Source: Dendrobium chrysotoxum
Lineage: Eukaryota; Streptophyta; Magnoliopsida; Asparagales; Orchidaceae
Assembly (NCBI GenBank): GCA_019925795.1
Contig: CM034303.1
Span: 55,909,931-55,973,930, forward strand
DNA: 64,000 nt
Direction of reading: 5' to 3'
The first letter of the stretch is position 1. Each line of letters begins with the position of its first letter. Positions 25,473 through 36,842 of this stretch are shown in pieces. The notes below the pieces were generated by a model that was not told the origin of the DNA, ran no database searches, and worked only from the letters and a program-made list of their open reading frames with translations. The translations under genes and the position numbers were made by a program.

Positions 25473-25806
25473 ATCAAATAATAGTTTTCTTAGGTCTAAA
25501 AAAAATAGCTTTGCATGGTAAAACTTAAGAAAATTGTAATAATAAAATATGGTGATAATCTGCCCTCAGCATAAAATGAGCTCTTACACAGCATACATGA
25601 TTCAGTTGTTTCAATTCTCATTAAGCTACTCAAAACATTGTGACAAAAATAAATATATATAAAGAGCTGAAGAGAAACTTAAAGATAAGAATAGTTTAAA
25701 CACCTAAGATTAAAAATGGTTTATCTTTCTCAATCAGTCTTCATAAATGCTTTGAAATAAACTCTGGAAACACCTACACTCATCTTTAATCTTTCAGTCT
25801 GCTCAA
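25115..25806. other. Convergent intergenic region, HDA5 and GR-RBP 3' ends
   Basis: 692 bp between two facing stop codons, so it must hold both 3' UTRs and both polyadenylation regions. It also contains a compound TC/TA microsatellite. I could not fix either cleavage site. Confidence 0.75.
25401..25472. repeat. Compound microsatellite (TC)25(TA)11
   Basis: Twenty-five TC units (25401-25450) run directly into eleven TA units (25451-25472), midway between the HDA5 and GR-RBP stop codons. Confidence 0.95.
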
Positions 25807-27405
25807 TCAGGCTCTTTTGTTTGCATAGTCATCACCATCAGCAAAATCATCATTAGAATCTTCATTATCTCTGCCACCCTGATTATAGTTGTATTTTCCA
25901 TTACCGCTCCCACCACTGAAACCACCAGCAGCACCTCCAGAGCCATATTCATCACCGCCGCCACCATAACTCCCACCGCCATAACCTCCACCGTAACCAC
26001 CACCACCACCACCATATCCTCCACCGCCAAAACCACCACCGCCACCATAACCACCCCCGCCAAAACCAGCACGACGTTCAGTAGCAAAATTAACTCTGAC
26101 AATTCTCCCATGGAGTTCCTATTGAACAAGCAAATGATATAATAATGTCAAAACATGAACAGATTCGGCTAACAAATAGGTGCTGCTACAAGCAAGCAAA
26201 GCTTAATCCGTTGAAGTACAGTTGATAAAAAGGTAAACTGTATAACTTGGGTATGAGCAAGTTATAGCATAGCAACTGGCATACTTAACCTTTGCAACTG
26301 CAAAAAAAGATTTAGCCATCAATTGAAAAAACCTATATAAGATTCTGTGTTTGTATGCATTGATCTATTTTCTATTTTCTATTGCTTTTCTCCCAATCAT
26401 TGAATTAGGCTTTCCTTATATAAAACAATACTCCTCGCACCAAAAAAAAAAAAAAGGATCTAGCAATACTTCATAAGGTGCACATCAAATTCACATTCTT
26501 GATCCTGGAACCTAGCAACAGTCGCAAAAATCATAGTTTTAACCTTTCTTATAACCAATTGAACATTCATTTTTCTAAATTCTTCAGAAACTTCTGCAGA
26601 AGCCGCTGAAGAATCAAAACATCCTGTAGACATTCATTTTTCCAGACTCTTCAAAAAGGTACAGCACGGTTTTCTATGTATAACTCTACATTAGAAGAAC
26701 AACAAATTGCCACCTAGAAATCAAATTGTTGTGTGGAAACCCAGAGAATCTCTGAACATCATAAGTGTGACTATCCAACAATTTTCATTTACTGCTACAT
26801 CCTCTGCTCTTATCAATAAATTCATCAACATTCCTAAATTAAAGCCAGCTGGATAATAACATCATTGCTTGAACAAAAAAGAATACAATAAAGATGCATT
26901 CATCTGATAAAAAAAAAATTCTATAATAGTAGAAGCAACCTTTCCATCCAAGGCTGTCATGGCAGCAGAGGCCTCTTCACCAGATGTGAAGCTTATAAAA
27001 CCAAAACCTCTTGACCTGCCAGATTCCCTATCAGTGATAACCCTTGCTGAAAGAAATAAGACCAAATTTAGTTAAAAAAAAAACAAAAAACAGCCATTTC
27101 AAAACCTATTAAAACAACAAAACTAGATAACATACCATCAACCACTTCACCATAACCAGAAAATGCTTCTCTAAGACTCTGATCATCTGTGCTATAAGAC
27201 AGCCCTACAGTGTTGCACCACAGATACTGAAAAAGTTAGTACATTTAAAACTTTTCATTGGAACTAAAATTAACAATCAAAAGCATGAAGCAAAACCTCC
27301 AACAAAAAGCTTTGAAGATGACATGCATCGCATTGCTTGATAGATTGATGGGTTGGACAGTACAGCCTTCTTGAGGAGACTCCCAATTTTATTGGTAAAA
27401 GCCAT
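25807..27405 (-). CDS. Glycine-rich RNA-binding protein, organelle-targeted (GR-RBP/ORRM type)
   Basis: Single RRM plus glycine-rich tail. Relatives act in mitochondrial RNA editing or processing. Exons on the minus strand: 27405-27297, 27204-27136, 27046-26940, 26118-25807. Phases agree and give 198 residues with stop TGA at 25807-25809. Residues 1-31 (start MAFTNKIGSLLKKA, then RCMSSS) are basic and serine-rich, with no acidic residue, as in a mitochondrial presequence. The RRM spans about 32-108, with RNP2 KLFVGGL (32-38) and RNP1 RGFGFISF (72-79). From about 111 the chain is GGGGY-rich, then an acidic tail (DNEDSNDDFADGDD). The glycine-rich part is shorter than in Arabidopsis GR-RBP3. ATG 27405 is preferred because MAF plus the basic presequence matches the family; the upstream in-frame ATG reads through probable 5' UTR. 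The gene faces HDA5 tail-to-tail. Confidence 0.93.
26119..26939 (-). other. Third intron of the glycine-rich RNA-binding gene
   Basis: About 0.8 kb, donor GTTGCT at 26939 and acceptor AATAG next to 26118. AT-rich, nothing recognisable inside. Confidence 0.8.
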
Positions 27406-28133
27406 CGCACAAAACCTTAACAGAAGTTTTGATTTACTACAGAATGTAAGCAGAAAGCCCAATCAAATAGGAGAATTTAAAATAAACACATAAATTCCAG
27501 AAAAGAGATGATAAATTTTTAACATTTATGTCCCAGCATGTGAAGATAATTAAAGATCATCAAAGAAATAGAACTGCCTATTTTTTTAAGTCTCAAAAGT
27601 TATCATGCAGCCACTGGAAATAACATAAAAAAAGAACAACAAGACAAGTGCTTAATAACTAATTTCCTCACAGTCGTAGAAAAATAGTTCTGATACATCC
27701 CCAAAAACCGCCTTGATCAGGCACGAATCTTGATGCATATCTGAATTGGAAACTTCCAAAATTAAATTGAGACCATCCAAACTCCAATTCAACAAACCTG
27801 TATTCAAACTGAATGTCTCGATAAGATGAACCCAACAACACAAAAATCGGTCCAATCCGAGCCCAAATGGGCCCAAATCAAAATACCGAAGCATATTTAA
27901 AAGCTTTAGTGCATAAATTGGAGGATCAAATGATATCTCAATATAGCATGCTTATAGTCGAATCGAGCGACTCGACGAGATGAATCCAACAAGCCCAAGA
28001 TTGCTTAATTCTGACATCATTAAGGCACAAAAACACTTGACAAATACTCCATGATAAGGGGAATCAATATGGGCCATTTGATGGAGCACTCCGAATTTTC
28101 TCCATATTTAAAGGGCACGTCACTCTCAAAATC

Positions 28134-28142
28134 TATAAATAG
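28134..28142 (+). promoter_or_regulatory. TATA box of L3 solo LTR (27691 copy)
   Basis: TATAAATAG, at the same place in all three copies of this LTR family. It is the likely LTR promoter, directing transcription to the right, antisense to GR-RBP. Confidence 0.65.
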
Positions 28143-28244
28143 GCCACCTCTTCCAACATAAAAGGGGGCGTAGACTTTTTGGTAGAAGAGTTAGACCTTG
28201 AGCTAGACACTCAAGAGTGCTCTGAGGCTTGAAGAATCACAGAG

Positions 28245-28590
28245 CTTCATCCCGGCACCACCGGCGAACCCGTGCCACTAGGCGATCGTTGCCAGACCTC
28301 TGCCCGACCATCGCTGCGGACCTCCGTATGGTAGTCACCGCCAGGCCTTTGTTTGACCATTGCCGGTTGACTAGTGTCCCTCTAACCACCGTCGCGAGCC
28401 GACTATGATCCCTCCGATCTCCGTTGTCCACCGACAACGATCCCTCCAACCCCCATCACCCGCCGACTATGGTCCCTCCGATCTTCGTCCCCTCATACTT
28501 CTATCACCCAACAACGGTTCCCTCTACCTCAGTCACCTGACTACAGCCCCTCCAACTTCTGTCGCCTGACTACGATCCTATCAACCAAAC
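28245..28590 (+). repeat. Type-A minisatellite inside an L3 LTR
   Basis: About ten degenerate units of roughly 30-32 bp around GACTAYGRTCCCTCCGAYC. Reverse-complement relatives are in the type-A array at 62500-62940. This copy has no type-B units. Confidence 0.75.
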
Positions 28591-28933
28591 AAACAAGAAA
28601 ATATTCTATTGAAAACAACACTCATATCACTGGATTTTTCCAACTCCCACCATATAATGTGTTCTATATGATGTATATTTGTTACATTGAGCCAAGACCT
28701 TCCCCCAAGGAAGGGCACCATTTGTAATCCACTATAAAAACTAGTAAAATAATTTTAACTGGGTCAGATCCCGTGATTTTTCCCCTTTTCAGGGTTTTTC
28801 ACAAAATATTGATGTCTTTTATGACTCTTGCATCCCTATCTCTTATTTACATGTGTTGGATCTTTGTACAAAGTTAAGATGCTAAACTATATATCTTTCA
28901 ACTGTCGTGAATGTTCCGGCACGCAACAAGTTC

Positions 28934-29472
28934 ATAGAGTGAAAAATCATTCCTTTATAGCATCTCTCTGTCTAATGCTTGTTTATATGAAAAAAGTTCT
29001 GTTTTAGTCATGGATATTGCTATCAAAAGCTAACCAATATACACTTAAAAACATGAAAAATACGTTTTTTATGCTCTATAATGCTTAAAAGGCACCATAC
29101 TATTAAAATTACAAACTTTCTCGAACAACCAAATCCATCAATTAAAACGTTCACTATGCATGCGATGCCCATCAACTTGACTTCTTCATGTTCAGCTTGA
29201 CGATAAGTAAGGCTCATAAGAGCAAGATTTTCAGCTCCACAGCTTAAGACCTGAGCTGAATCATATTCAGCATGACCAAGATGAGAACTTTAACTCCCTT
29301 TCCTCAAACTAAAGTCAATCTTAGCAAACCAAATCTATCTACGCCCATAACTAGATTTAAAAAAAAAAAAAGAAAAACAAAAGATTATATTTTGGATTGA
29401 AAACTTAAATAACCGCAATAATCAGACCGCAATCCAAAGAAACCTTGGTAAGGAAAAGGAGTTAGAAGATAC
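28934..29472. other. Probable 5' UTR intron of the glycine-rich RNA-binding gene
   Basis: No coding or mobile sequence recognised. Together with the solo LTR it would form the intron between the non-coding exon at 29473-29600 and the coding exon. Confidence 0.4.
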
Positions 29473-29600
29473 CGAATCAAATAGAAGTTAGGGCTTCGTT
29501 CTCTATAGGTCGCCTCTTCTAATGCTCACTGCCAAAAACCCTGTTGCTCGTGTTGAGTTTGGATTGGGAGAGGGTTTAGGATTCACCTCTTGACGGCCTT
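29473..29600 (-). other. Possible 5' UTR exon of the glycine-rich RNA-binding gene
   Basis: On the minus strand, CTAAACCCTCTCCC-type leader sequence leads to TTTGATTCG followed by a donor GTATCT at 29472. The first coding exon has a possible acceptor TTCTGTAG shortly upstream of its ATG. This arrangement would place the solo LTR inside a 5' UTR intron of about 2 kb. No transcript is available to prove it. Confidence 0.35.
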
Positions 29601-30701
29601 GTCGGTTTTATACAGGATGGGCCTGGCCATTGGATCGGGTAGATCTGAACCGTTAGTTTGTTGTCAAATGTTCCGCAGAAGAGTGTTGTTCTTCATTTGA
29701 TTCACCATTGCAGAATATTATTATAATCAGAGTACCGCTGGAGCAGGTTAATGGCTACAGCCACCTGTCACCTGTTCTGTTGAGCCGCACTGAAATTTTA
29801 CTAAAGAAATTTTCTACAAATTTTCTCAAATTTTATTTTCTTATACATAATCTATTTATTTGTTTATTTGTAACATCATTGAAATATTTTTTTTTAAATA
29901 AATAATAATAAATTTTCACTTGAATTCTTAATCTTGGAGAAACAACCAATTTCATCAGATATTTTTTCGATGAAGTATTTCAATCTTTTATTTCTATTAT
30001 AAATAAAATAATTTAAAATAGAATTGCTAATTTATTTTAATTACCTCCTAAACTTTACTAAGTTATCAAGTAATTCATCTTATCAAGCATAAATTTAAAT
30101 ATAATTTTCATATCTCAAAGCACACATTTATTCGAATAAAAACTTTTTTGTAATTATATATGGGATCATTTAAACTCCATTGGCACTAAATTTATATTTA
30201 AAATGAAAATTTTGATGAAACAATCCTCATGATATCCAAGAACATATTGATTCGAATTCATATAATCTAAATCAAATAACTAGAAGTTTTCTTGGAAACT
30301 TTTTAAGGTCATTTGGGGTTAAATATACTTGAATTTTGATTGCTTCAACTTAAACCGTACATCTTCACGAGATGAATTTGATGAACACAAGATCATCAAA
30401 TTATGATATCATCAAGGTATTAAAATATCTAAAAAATGTTAGCTGATCAACATAAACCACATGATATAGCATATTCATTTCTGATTGAAATGAAAGCAAT
30501 GTTGCACCCAAAAATATATAAACAAACTCTACTTTTATACACGTTGATGCAACCGCGATGAAGTATTATGCAAGAGAGAATGTATAACTCAATCTGTTAG
30601 TATTAGACAATCGTCATTGATCATCATCAATGCATGTTGCTATTAACAATGTTAATATTTGTAATCATCAATAAGATCACAACCTTTTGTCATTGATAAG
30701 G
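29601..30701. other. Promoter-side spacer, nothing recognised
   Basis: AT-rich spacer between the probable GR-RBP start and gypsy element 2. It probably holds the GR-RBP promoter. No coding sequence or mobile element ends were identified. TTGAT at 30702-30706 is the left target duplication of element 2. Confidence 0.5.
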
Positions 30702-30706
30702 TTGAT

Positions 30707-30829
30707 TGATGTGGAATCACCTCTCTTACCATTGTGCTGCAGGAACACTACAACAAGAGCGCTCTTTCTCTTACCGTTAGGATGCATATTATCACTACTT
30801 CTCTTACTAAATTTAGTACTAAAGGACAC
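30707..30829 (+). repeat. 5' LTR of gypsy element 2, first piece
   Basis: Starts TGATGTGGAATC and matches 42562-42684. Broken after ...AAAGGACAC by the 7-kb insertion. GACAC (30825-30829) is the probable left target duplication of that insertion. Confidence 0.92.
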
Positions 30830-31099
30830 TGTTGACCTCGTTTTTATCTTTATTTGCCCTCGAGCGCGTTTGATCGAGCTTCGTCGAGCTTGATTCAATC
30901 TGAATCGGCGTCAATTTAAGTGTAATCTTGTTAAATTAGCTAAATAGGTCGTCTCGAGCCCGAATCGACCTGAATTTGGTCTGGTTTGGACCCGATTTTC
31001 ATCCTAATGGGTTCAGTTTAATTCTAATTAAGACTTAATCAACTTTCTAAGTAATTTGAATACATTCCTAAATCAAGAAATAGGTTCGACGTCTCTGAT

Positions 31100-31790
31100 T
31101 CTGCCCGAAGCCCGATTCTGCCATGTTTCAGTGGCCCAGTCGCGTGGTGTGCTTATTTCGGAGAGAATTCAGACGGCTTTAGGTAGATCGCAAGTGCCCA
31201 GCCCCTTTCCGGTGCTTCCCTTCGCATGGAATTGAGCAGGAGCTCTTTGGACTAAAAAAAAGGGCTCGAGCGGGGATTTTTGACGAGGGCATTCGGACAC
31301 TCTCACAGGCGGCCCCAACTCCTAAAGCTCCAGCCTCCCGTGACCGCTCTCTCCTTCTCTCGGCCCTTCTCTGTGTTCGCACAAGCCAGGAGGCGAAGGT
31401 CCCAGTGTCGTCGCCCCCTCTTCGTCTCCCTTTGCTCGGGCCGAACTCAGGAGCTGAAGCCCCGAACTCCCTCTCCGGTCCCGACTCCGCTTCTTCCTCT
31501 CCATCTCCCCCTATTCGGATCGAGCTCAGGACCGAGACCCCTTTCCCTCTCGGTTTGCAAGGGATCTGACGGACTCTCTGGCTCTCCCTGTTCGCAAGCC
31601 AGGCGGTAGACCCGACTTCCCCTGCCCTAGCCAGACTCGAACCCCTCTCCGTTGCAGAGCTCCAGGAGTCGAGGCCGCTTTGCCTGCTCCTCCTTCGGCT
31701 AGCCTAGTCTCGACGAATCCCATCCCAGCCGAACCCGACGCTAAGTCTCGAGCCCGCTCCTAGTCCATGGCTTTTCCCACCAGCAGGTAT
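31100..31790 (+). other. GC-rich, C/T-rich leader-like block in the 7-kb insertion
   Basis: Strongly C- and T-rich block with repeated words such as GAACTCAGGAGC and CGAGCTCAGGACC, then CCATGGCTTTTCCCACC and AGCAG followed by GTATGT and a pyrimidine-rich stretch, which looks like an exon/intron junction. Open frames across it are repetitive and low-complexity, so I do not call a protein. It may be the promoter-proximal transcribed leader of the element. Confidence 0.4.
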
Positions 31791-32242
31791 GTGCCTCCTA
31801 ATTTTCTTCTACCTTTTCTCTTCTTCTCTTCCTTCCTCTTGCTTTCTTCCTTAGCATCTACTCTGAAATGTGAATAACATTTTTGTGCTTTTGAAGTATA
31901 TGAGTGCGTAGTGAGTCATCTTTTAGTCCCTTTTGATCTTGAGTCAAATAATAACACACAGATGATTTGGATTTGAATGGTTTGGTTGTTTCTCACCCCT
32001 AAGATTGTAGAAAGATGTATTTGGTTGAGTTCCTTATGTGTTGATTCATGCGTTGATTTACATATCTCTTTATGTATTGATTTGTATAGTTTGGAAATGA
32101 GCAATTAGTGTGAAGTTTACAATTGATTCATGTCATGAGGTTTAGAAGCTTTAGGTGTGAAAATAGTGGGAGTTGTGGGAGGTTATTTTGTCCTTTATCA
32201 AGGTATGCATTCAAGGTATTTGGAGAAATACCATTAAGGAAA

Positions 32243-32259
32243 GGGGGGGGGGGGGGGGG
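32243..32259. repeat. G17 homopolymer
   Basis: Seventeen consecutive G residues, the longest G run in the window. Confidence 0.9.
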
Positions 32260-33774
32260 TGAGGTTTGTTTGCTTCTTCTTATTTTTGTTCAAGGTGCGT
32301 TTGATGCTTACAAATGGAGACGAGATTGTGGATCGTTTATATTTGTAAAAAAAGGGAGGGGGTGCTTACTACATGGAAGTATTGCAATTCTACGAGCAAA
32401 TGTTATCATAGCCCTATCACTTTTATTTCATTTCCATTCTTTTCTATCTTTTAGATGATAGCAATGGTTATACTTAGAAAAAGTTTAAGTATATGAATGC
32501 GCTACACATGTACCTGACGATAATCGTTCACATGTTCCGTTGGGATTTTGGCATCACTTATAAGATCTCTCTTGTGATTACTTGGTGGATAGCTCTTCCT
32601 TATGCTCTTGCTAATCTAAATGTGCTTAGTAAAGTTTTATGTGTAGAAACTGTCATATTCAAAATTATGCTTCAACATCACATGTTCATTGCTTTTGAAA
32701 GTTGAAGGTAAGGTATTCTTCCTGCTTAAGGGAGAATGAGGTTATCGCCTATGAGCTCATTTCCTTAAATCAAGAAATCTCTTAATATTGTTCTCTTTTA
32801 TCTACAATACATGGCAACACGATGTGTTATTCTCTTTTGACATCATGCTCTCTCGATAGAACTAGTAAATAGGGTGGTATGAAATTCCTCTTTCATTAGC
32901 AATACTCCTACAAGTTTTTTTTTTGCTCTGATGGGTTACCTTATTTGGGAATTGTAGTTGTATCAAAACTTTATGAGAAGCATAGCACATTTCTTTCTCT
33001 CTGCTATAAAAGAAAAGCTCTTGTGGGTATCATTCATGGAAAAGAATTAGAGAATGTCCTGTGAGAAATCTTATTGTTCCAACCTTCTCTTTATGATTTG
33101 ATGTTGGCCGTAAATGCTTGGCAAGAAGTAATTACGTGCATTGTGTCATGTATTAGTATTGAGAAGGATTCATATATCTTTGGTATCAAGTTGTGAGTAT
33201 TCACAGATTTTATATGAATATTGTTATAAGTGGTTAAAAGATATTTTGAGTTGTTTGGAAGGAGATTTGAGGTCTTTGCAAGGTTTTGACATACGCTTCA
33301 TGTAGCTTGGTAAGTTGCCTGCTCCACAATTTCATTAAGATGAGCATTCTTGGTAAGCTTAGTTATAATTTCATCAATATAAGCATGCTAGGAATAGTTC
33401 TGTATCATAAATTCGTTATGATTTCATCGATAAGGGTAAGTTCAACGAAGCTCAGTCTCATAGATTAAAAGATGGTGTATTCTAAGTCATGCGATAAATG
33501 AAAGATTTGCATCTATGTTGGTAAATGTCTATACATCCCATACATATTCCAATGAGTTCTCATGTGCTGTGTGAATTTGATGTGGTACTACCCATGTTGT
33601 TGGGACACTTCTCTAGTGGTTGGAGGAAATAAGTTGGCATCAAACCTCTTTCTAGCGATTGCATTTTTCATTAAAATTTTGAGTTCCAAACTTCTATTAA
33701 ATGTGTTATGTTGGCATGTGCGATGGAAGAAAGGGTCACGTGTTTGGGTTTGAATAATAAAATTTATGTATGTT

Positions 33775-33776
<2 letters not shown>

Positions 33777-33844
<68 letters not shown>
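33777..33844. repeat. (AT)34 microsatellite
   Basis: Sixty-eight bases of uninterrupted AT, the longest simple repeat in the window, inside the 7-kb insertion. Confidence 0.95.
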
Positions 33845-33847
<3 letters not shown>

Positions 33848-33944
33848 TTCATGAAAGGTGTTTATAAGGGTTTTATGTGCTGGAAATCTACACAACTTGC
33901 TTTATGTTGACAAATTTTTGTGATGTGCTTTGTGGTAGGAGGAC

Positions 33945-34460
33945 TTGCAAAGCTCCCCTTTGTTAACAAAAAATGTTATAAGTTGCTTTATGTTCAAAAG
34001 ATGTATGGTTTGCTTTATATTTGAGAAACCCGTGGTTTGTTTTATATTGAGAAGAGCTGTGGTTTACTTTATGTCGGAAAGAACTTTGGCTTGTCTTATA
34101 TTGGGAAGATTTGTGATTTGGGTTTTATATTGAAAAAGATCTATGAGCCATGTTATGTTGAAAGGTTTTATAAAGGGCTTTGTGTTGGGGAACTTCATGA
34201 GTTGCCACTAGAATGAAAAAAATGTTATAAGTTGTTTTATATCGGAAATGTTTATGATTTATTCCATGTTAGAAAGCCTTATGAGTAATTGTATGTTGAA
34301 AAGCTTTTATGATTCTCTTTATGTTGGAAATTTCATAACTTTCTTTACGTTGGAAATTCTCATAGGTTGTCTTATGGTTGGAAAGTTTTATGGAATGTTT
34401 TATGATGAAAAGTATCTATTTGGTTTATGTGTTGGAAAGCATTCGTTGGGTTTATGTTGT
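33945..34460 (+). repeat. Degenerate 27-30 bp tandem array
   Basis: About eighteen imperfect units with a core like TTTATGTTGGAAAG followed by TTATGAGTTG. Period drifts between 26 and 31 bp. It gives short open frames rich in repeated Cys, Phe and Leu, which I treat as a by-product. Confidence 0.7.
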
Positions 34461-36305
34461 TCTTATGGATTTAATGTAGTGATATTATGAACTATTTCTA
34501 TTGGTGAGTTTCACAAGTATTGTGAAGGAGGATTTAGAAGTGATTACGAAATCTATGATATGCATTTATTATCCATTGTAATGAAGGTGAGTATAAGGTA
34601 ACTTGTGTGATTTTATGTGGTGGTCAGAGAGGAAAATTGCATTCCCTTTTTATGTGACATGAAACGTTTCTCATGGATTTAAGAGGATTTATGATTGGCT
34701 TTAGATTTACTTTGCACTGAAAAGTTTTATGACAAGCTTCTTGAATGTTTTGTAACGTGAGGTTTTATGAAATTTTCTTGTTAGATAGTTTTCTTTGATA
34801 AATTTATCCCACACCAAAATAAGAGCACTCGATGTCTTGTGTTAGGAAGACTTTTGGTAGATTTCTTATGAAGAGGATTTGGGTCACTCTGTTTATGAAA
34901 TTTTACAATTGTTACTTTGGGATTGAAATTATTTTCTTTTTTATAAATGGTTTTGTGTTGGAGACTCTTTAAGTCCTTTTTGGGATAAAGTGATATTTTT
35001 GAGAGCTCTTTAATTTTTTTTTCTCTTTTTAGAATGAAGTGATATTTAGTATATGAATTGCCCCTCTCTTGTTAGTATTTATTTCTAAAGTTGAGTTTGG
35101 GTTGAATGTGAAATGAAAGTTGTTTGTTTATGTTTTAGTTTTGGGAGCTTGTTTTCCCCTTCGCCACTTTGGGTTTTGTATAGGATATAGTTTGAGTCGT
35201 TTGAGTGCTTATTCTTGGAATGTGGGAACAGCAAAGGATGCCAAAATACCTTCTTCTCTATTCGTATTATATCGAATTGAGGTGAAGGTCATTTTAGAGG
35301 CATACTTGACTTCAAAGAGGTATGCCCAATAATGAGACACCTATATTCCTTTTATTATTTTTTATTTTCATTCCTTCATTTTGACATTTTATCATCTTTC
35401 TCTCTATTTCTCTTCTCTCTACTACTATTCTACTTATTATCTTATTTTATTCATAGATTCCTAAATTTATTGATATATGTACGAATGTCCAAAGGGTTAG
35501 AAAAGAACTTCCTTTTGTCCCCTATAACACTAGTGACACCTAAGGACAAAAATTAAGAATCGAGTCTTAGATAACATAGACTTAGGGTGCATGCCCCTTA
35601 TAGGATAGAGATATCAAAACATAAATATTAGTGACATATTTTTCTAGGTTTGTTGTGCCTTAATTCATTAATAATCAACCAACAAAAGCTCCATCAATCA
35701 ATAATAGATTACTTAATCTACCTCTCTTTTAATTTCCAACAAACTAAAATTAACTTAACAAAGTTGGTTACTACTGGGTAACCCAGGCCTACGAGGCTAT
35801 TAAGTTAGCCCCAAGGAGGGTGAAATAAACCTCACGGCCTCGGTGAGCAACAAAGGTAATAATCAATCAAACACTGGAATAAAATCTTTAAAATTAATCC
35901 TAAAATATTAATACTTATACTTAAACTAAAAGTTTCCCCTTAACCTTCAACAAATTAAAACACAAGCAGCTTTAGCTAAATCATTCTACATAGGACATAC
36001 CCAAAATCACACAGCTTGTTACACACACCTAGGCTTGTTTGTTAGGACACGACTTCTAGTTCTAGGTTAGGCCGATGTTTTGTTTTATTATTTGATGCCA
36101 ATTACTCCTGCCAAGTTAGAAAACCCCTGTATTGTTTTATGTCTTAGCAATAACATGTGTATGTTTTATGAATATGAATATTAAATCTTCTGTTAGTCAC
36201 ATTTTTATTTACCTGCATTTATTTTCTGAATGGCATCTATGCTCATTTGTGTATTTTTCTTTTATCTTATTTTACGAGGTACATTGGGCTACGCATGATC
36301 AAGAA

Positions 36306-36416
36306 TCAGTGAATAATTTGCTCGCTTAAAGCTCTTAAGTGGCTGCGCCACAAGTCTTGCATAGTTGGTAATCAGTGGATAGTTCGCTTGCTTGGAATTT
36401 TTAAGTGGCTACGCCA
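36306..36416. repeat. Tandem duplication, about 65-bp period
   Basis: Two copies of a unit ending TTAAGTGGCTRCGCCAC (36340-36352 and 36404-36416), each starting near CAGTGRATARTTYGCT. TGGCTGCGCCA is itself partly palindromic. Confidence 0.7.
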
Positions 36417-36580
36417 CGGTCAGGTATAATATCTGCAACTTGTAAAGAAAATTTCTAATTATATACCGAAACTGCTACACACCACACACATCTTGTTATT
36501 AGCTTTTAGTTTAACATATATTCTAGCATGTTTAGGTAGCTGGCCATATGATAGTGCACTAACGAAGGCCAAAGCTTGCC

Positions 36581-36842
36581 CCTTCTGTGAGCCCTAGAGA
36601 CCCTTATGGTCACCTTAGGCCTGTAGTGTAGGCCCACCTATTTATGCTATATGCATCGTTGTTTTCCCACATGAAGTGGGCACTGCTAGGATGTTCCATT
36701 TTCTCTCGGTTTTGGGTATGATACCCCCACACCTTCTGTGAGCCTTAGAGACCATTAGGGTCATTTAGGCCTGTAGTGTAGGCCACCTATTTGTGCCATT
36801 GGCATCGTTGTTTTCCCACACGAAGTGGGCACCGTTAGGATG
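36581..36842. repeat. Tandem duplication, about 150-bp period
   Basis: 36581-36693 and 36732-36842 are near-identical: CCTTCTGTGAGCC, GGCCTGTAGTGTAGG, GCATCGTTGTTTTCCCAC and GAAGTGGGCAC occur in order in both. Each contains the inverted pair CCCAC/GTGGG. Confidence 0.85.

Larger units (their letters stand above)
27691..28928 (+). mobile_element. Solo LTR (family L3), 1,238 bp
   Basis: Starts TGATACATC, ends GGCACGCAACA, and is flanked by a perfect 5-bp duplication AGTTC (27686-27690 and 28929-28933). It is collinear with 50777-51868 and with the reverse complement of 62177-63818: GGCACGAATCTTGA near the start, the GTCGAATCGAGCGACTCGAC block, TATAAATAG, a minisatellite, then GTGATTTTTCC and CAGGGTTTT near the end. 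No internal domain follows, so this is a solo LTR left by recombination between LTRs. It lies upstream of the GR-RBP coding region, probably in its 5' UTR intron, in the opposite orientation. Confidence 0.93.

Noticed and set aside
31179..31723. Overlapping open frames in the GC-rich leader-like block
   Set aside because: Low-complexity, present on both strands and without known motifs. Treated as non-coding leader.
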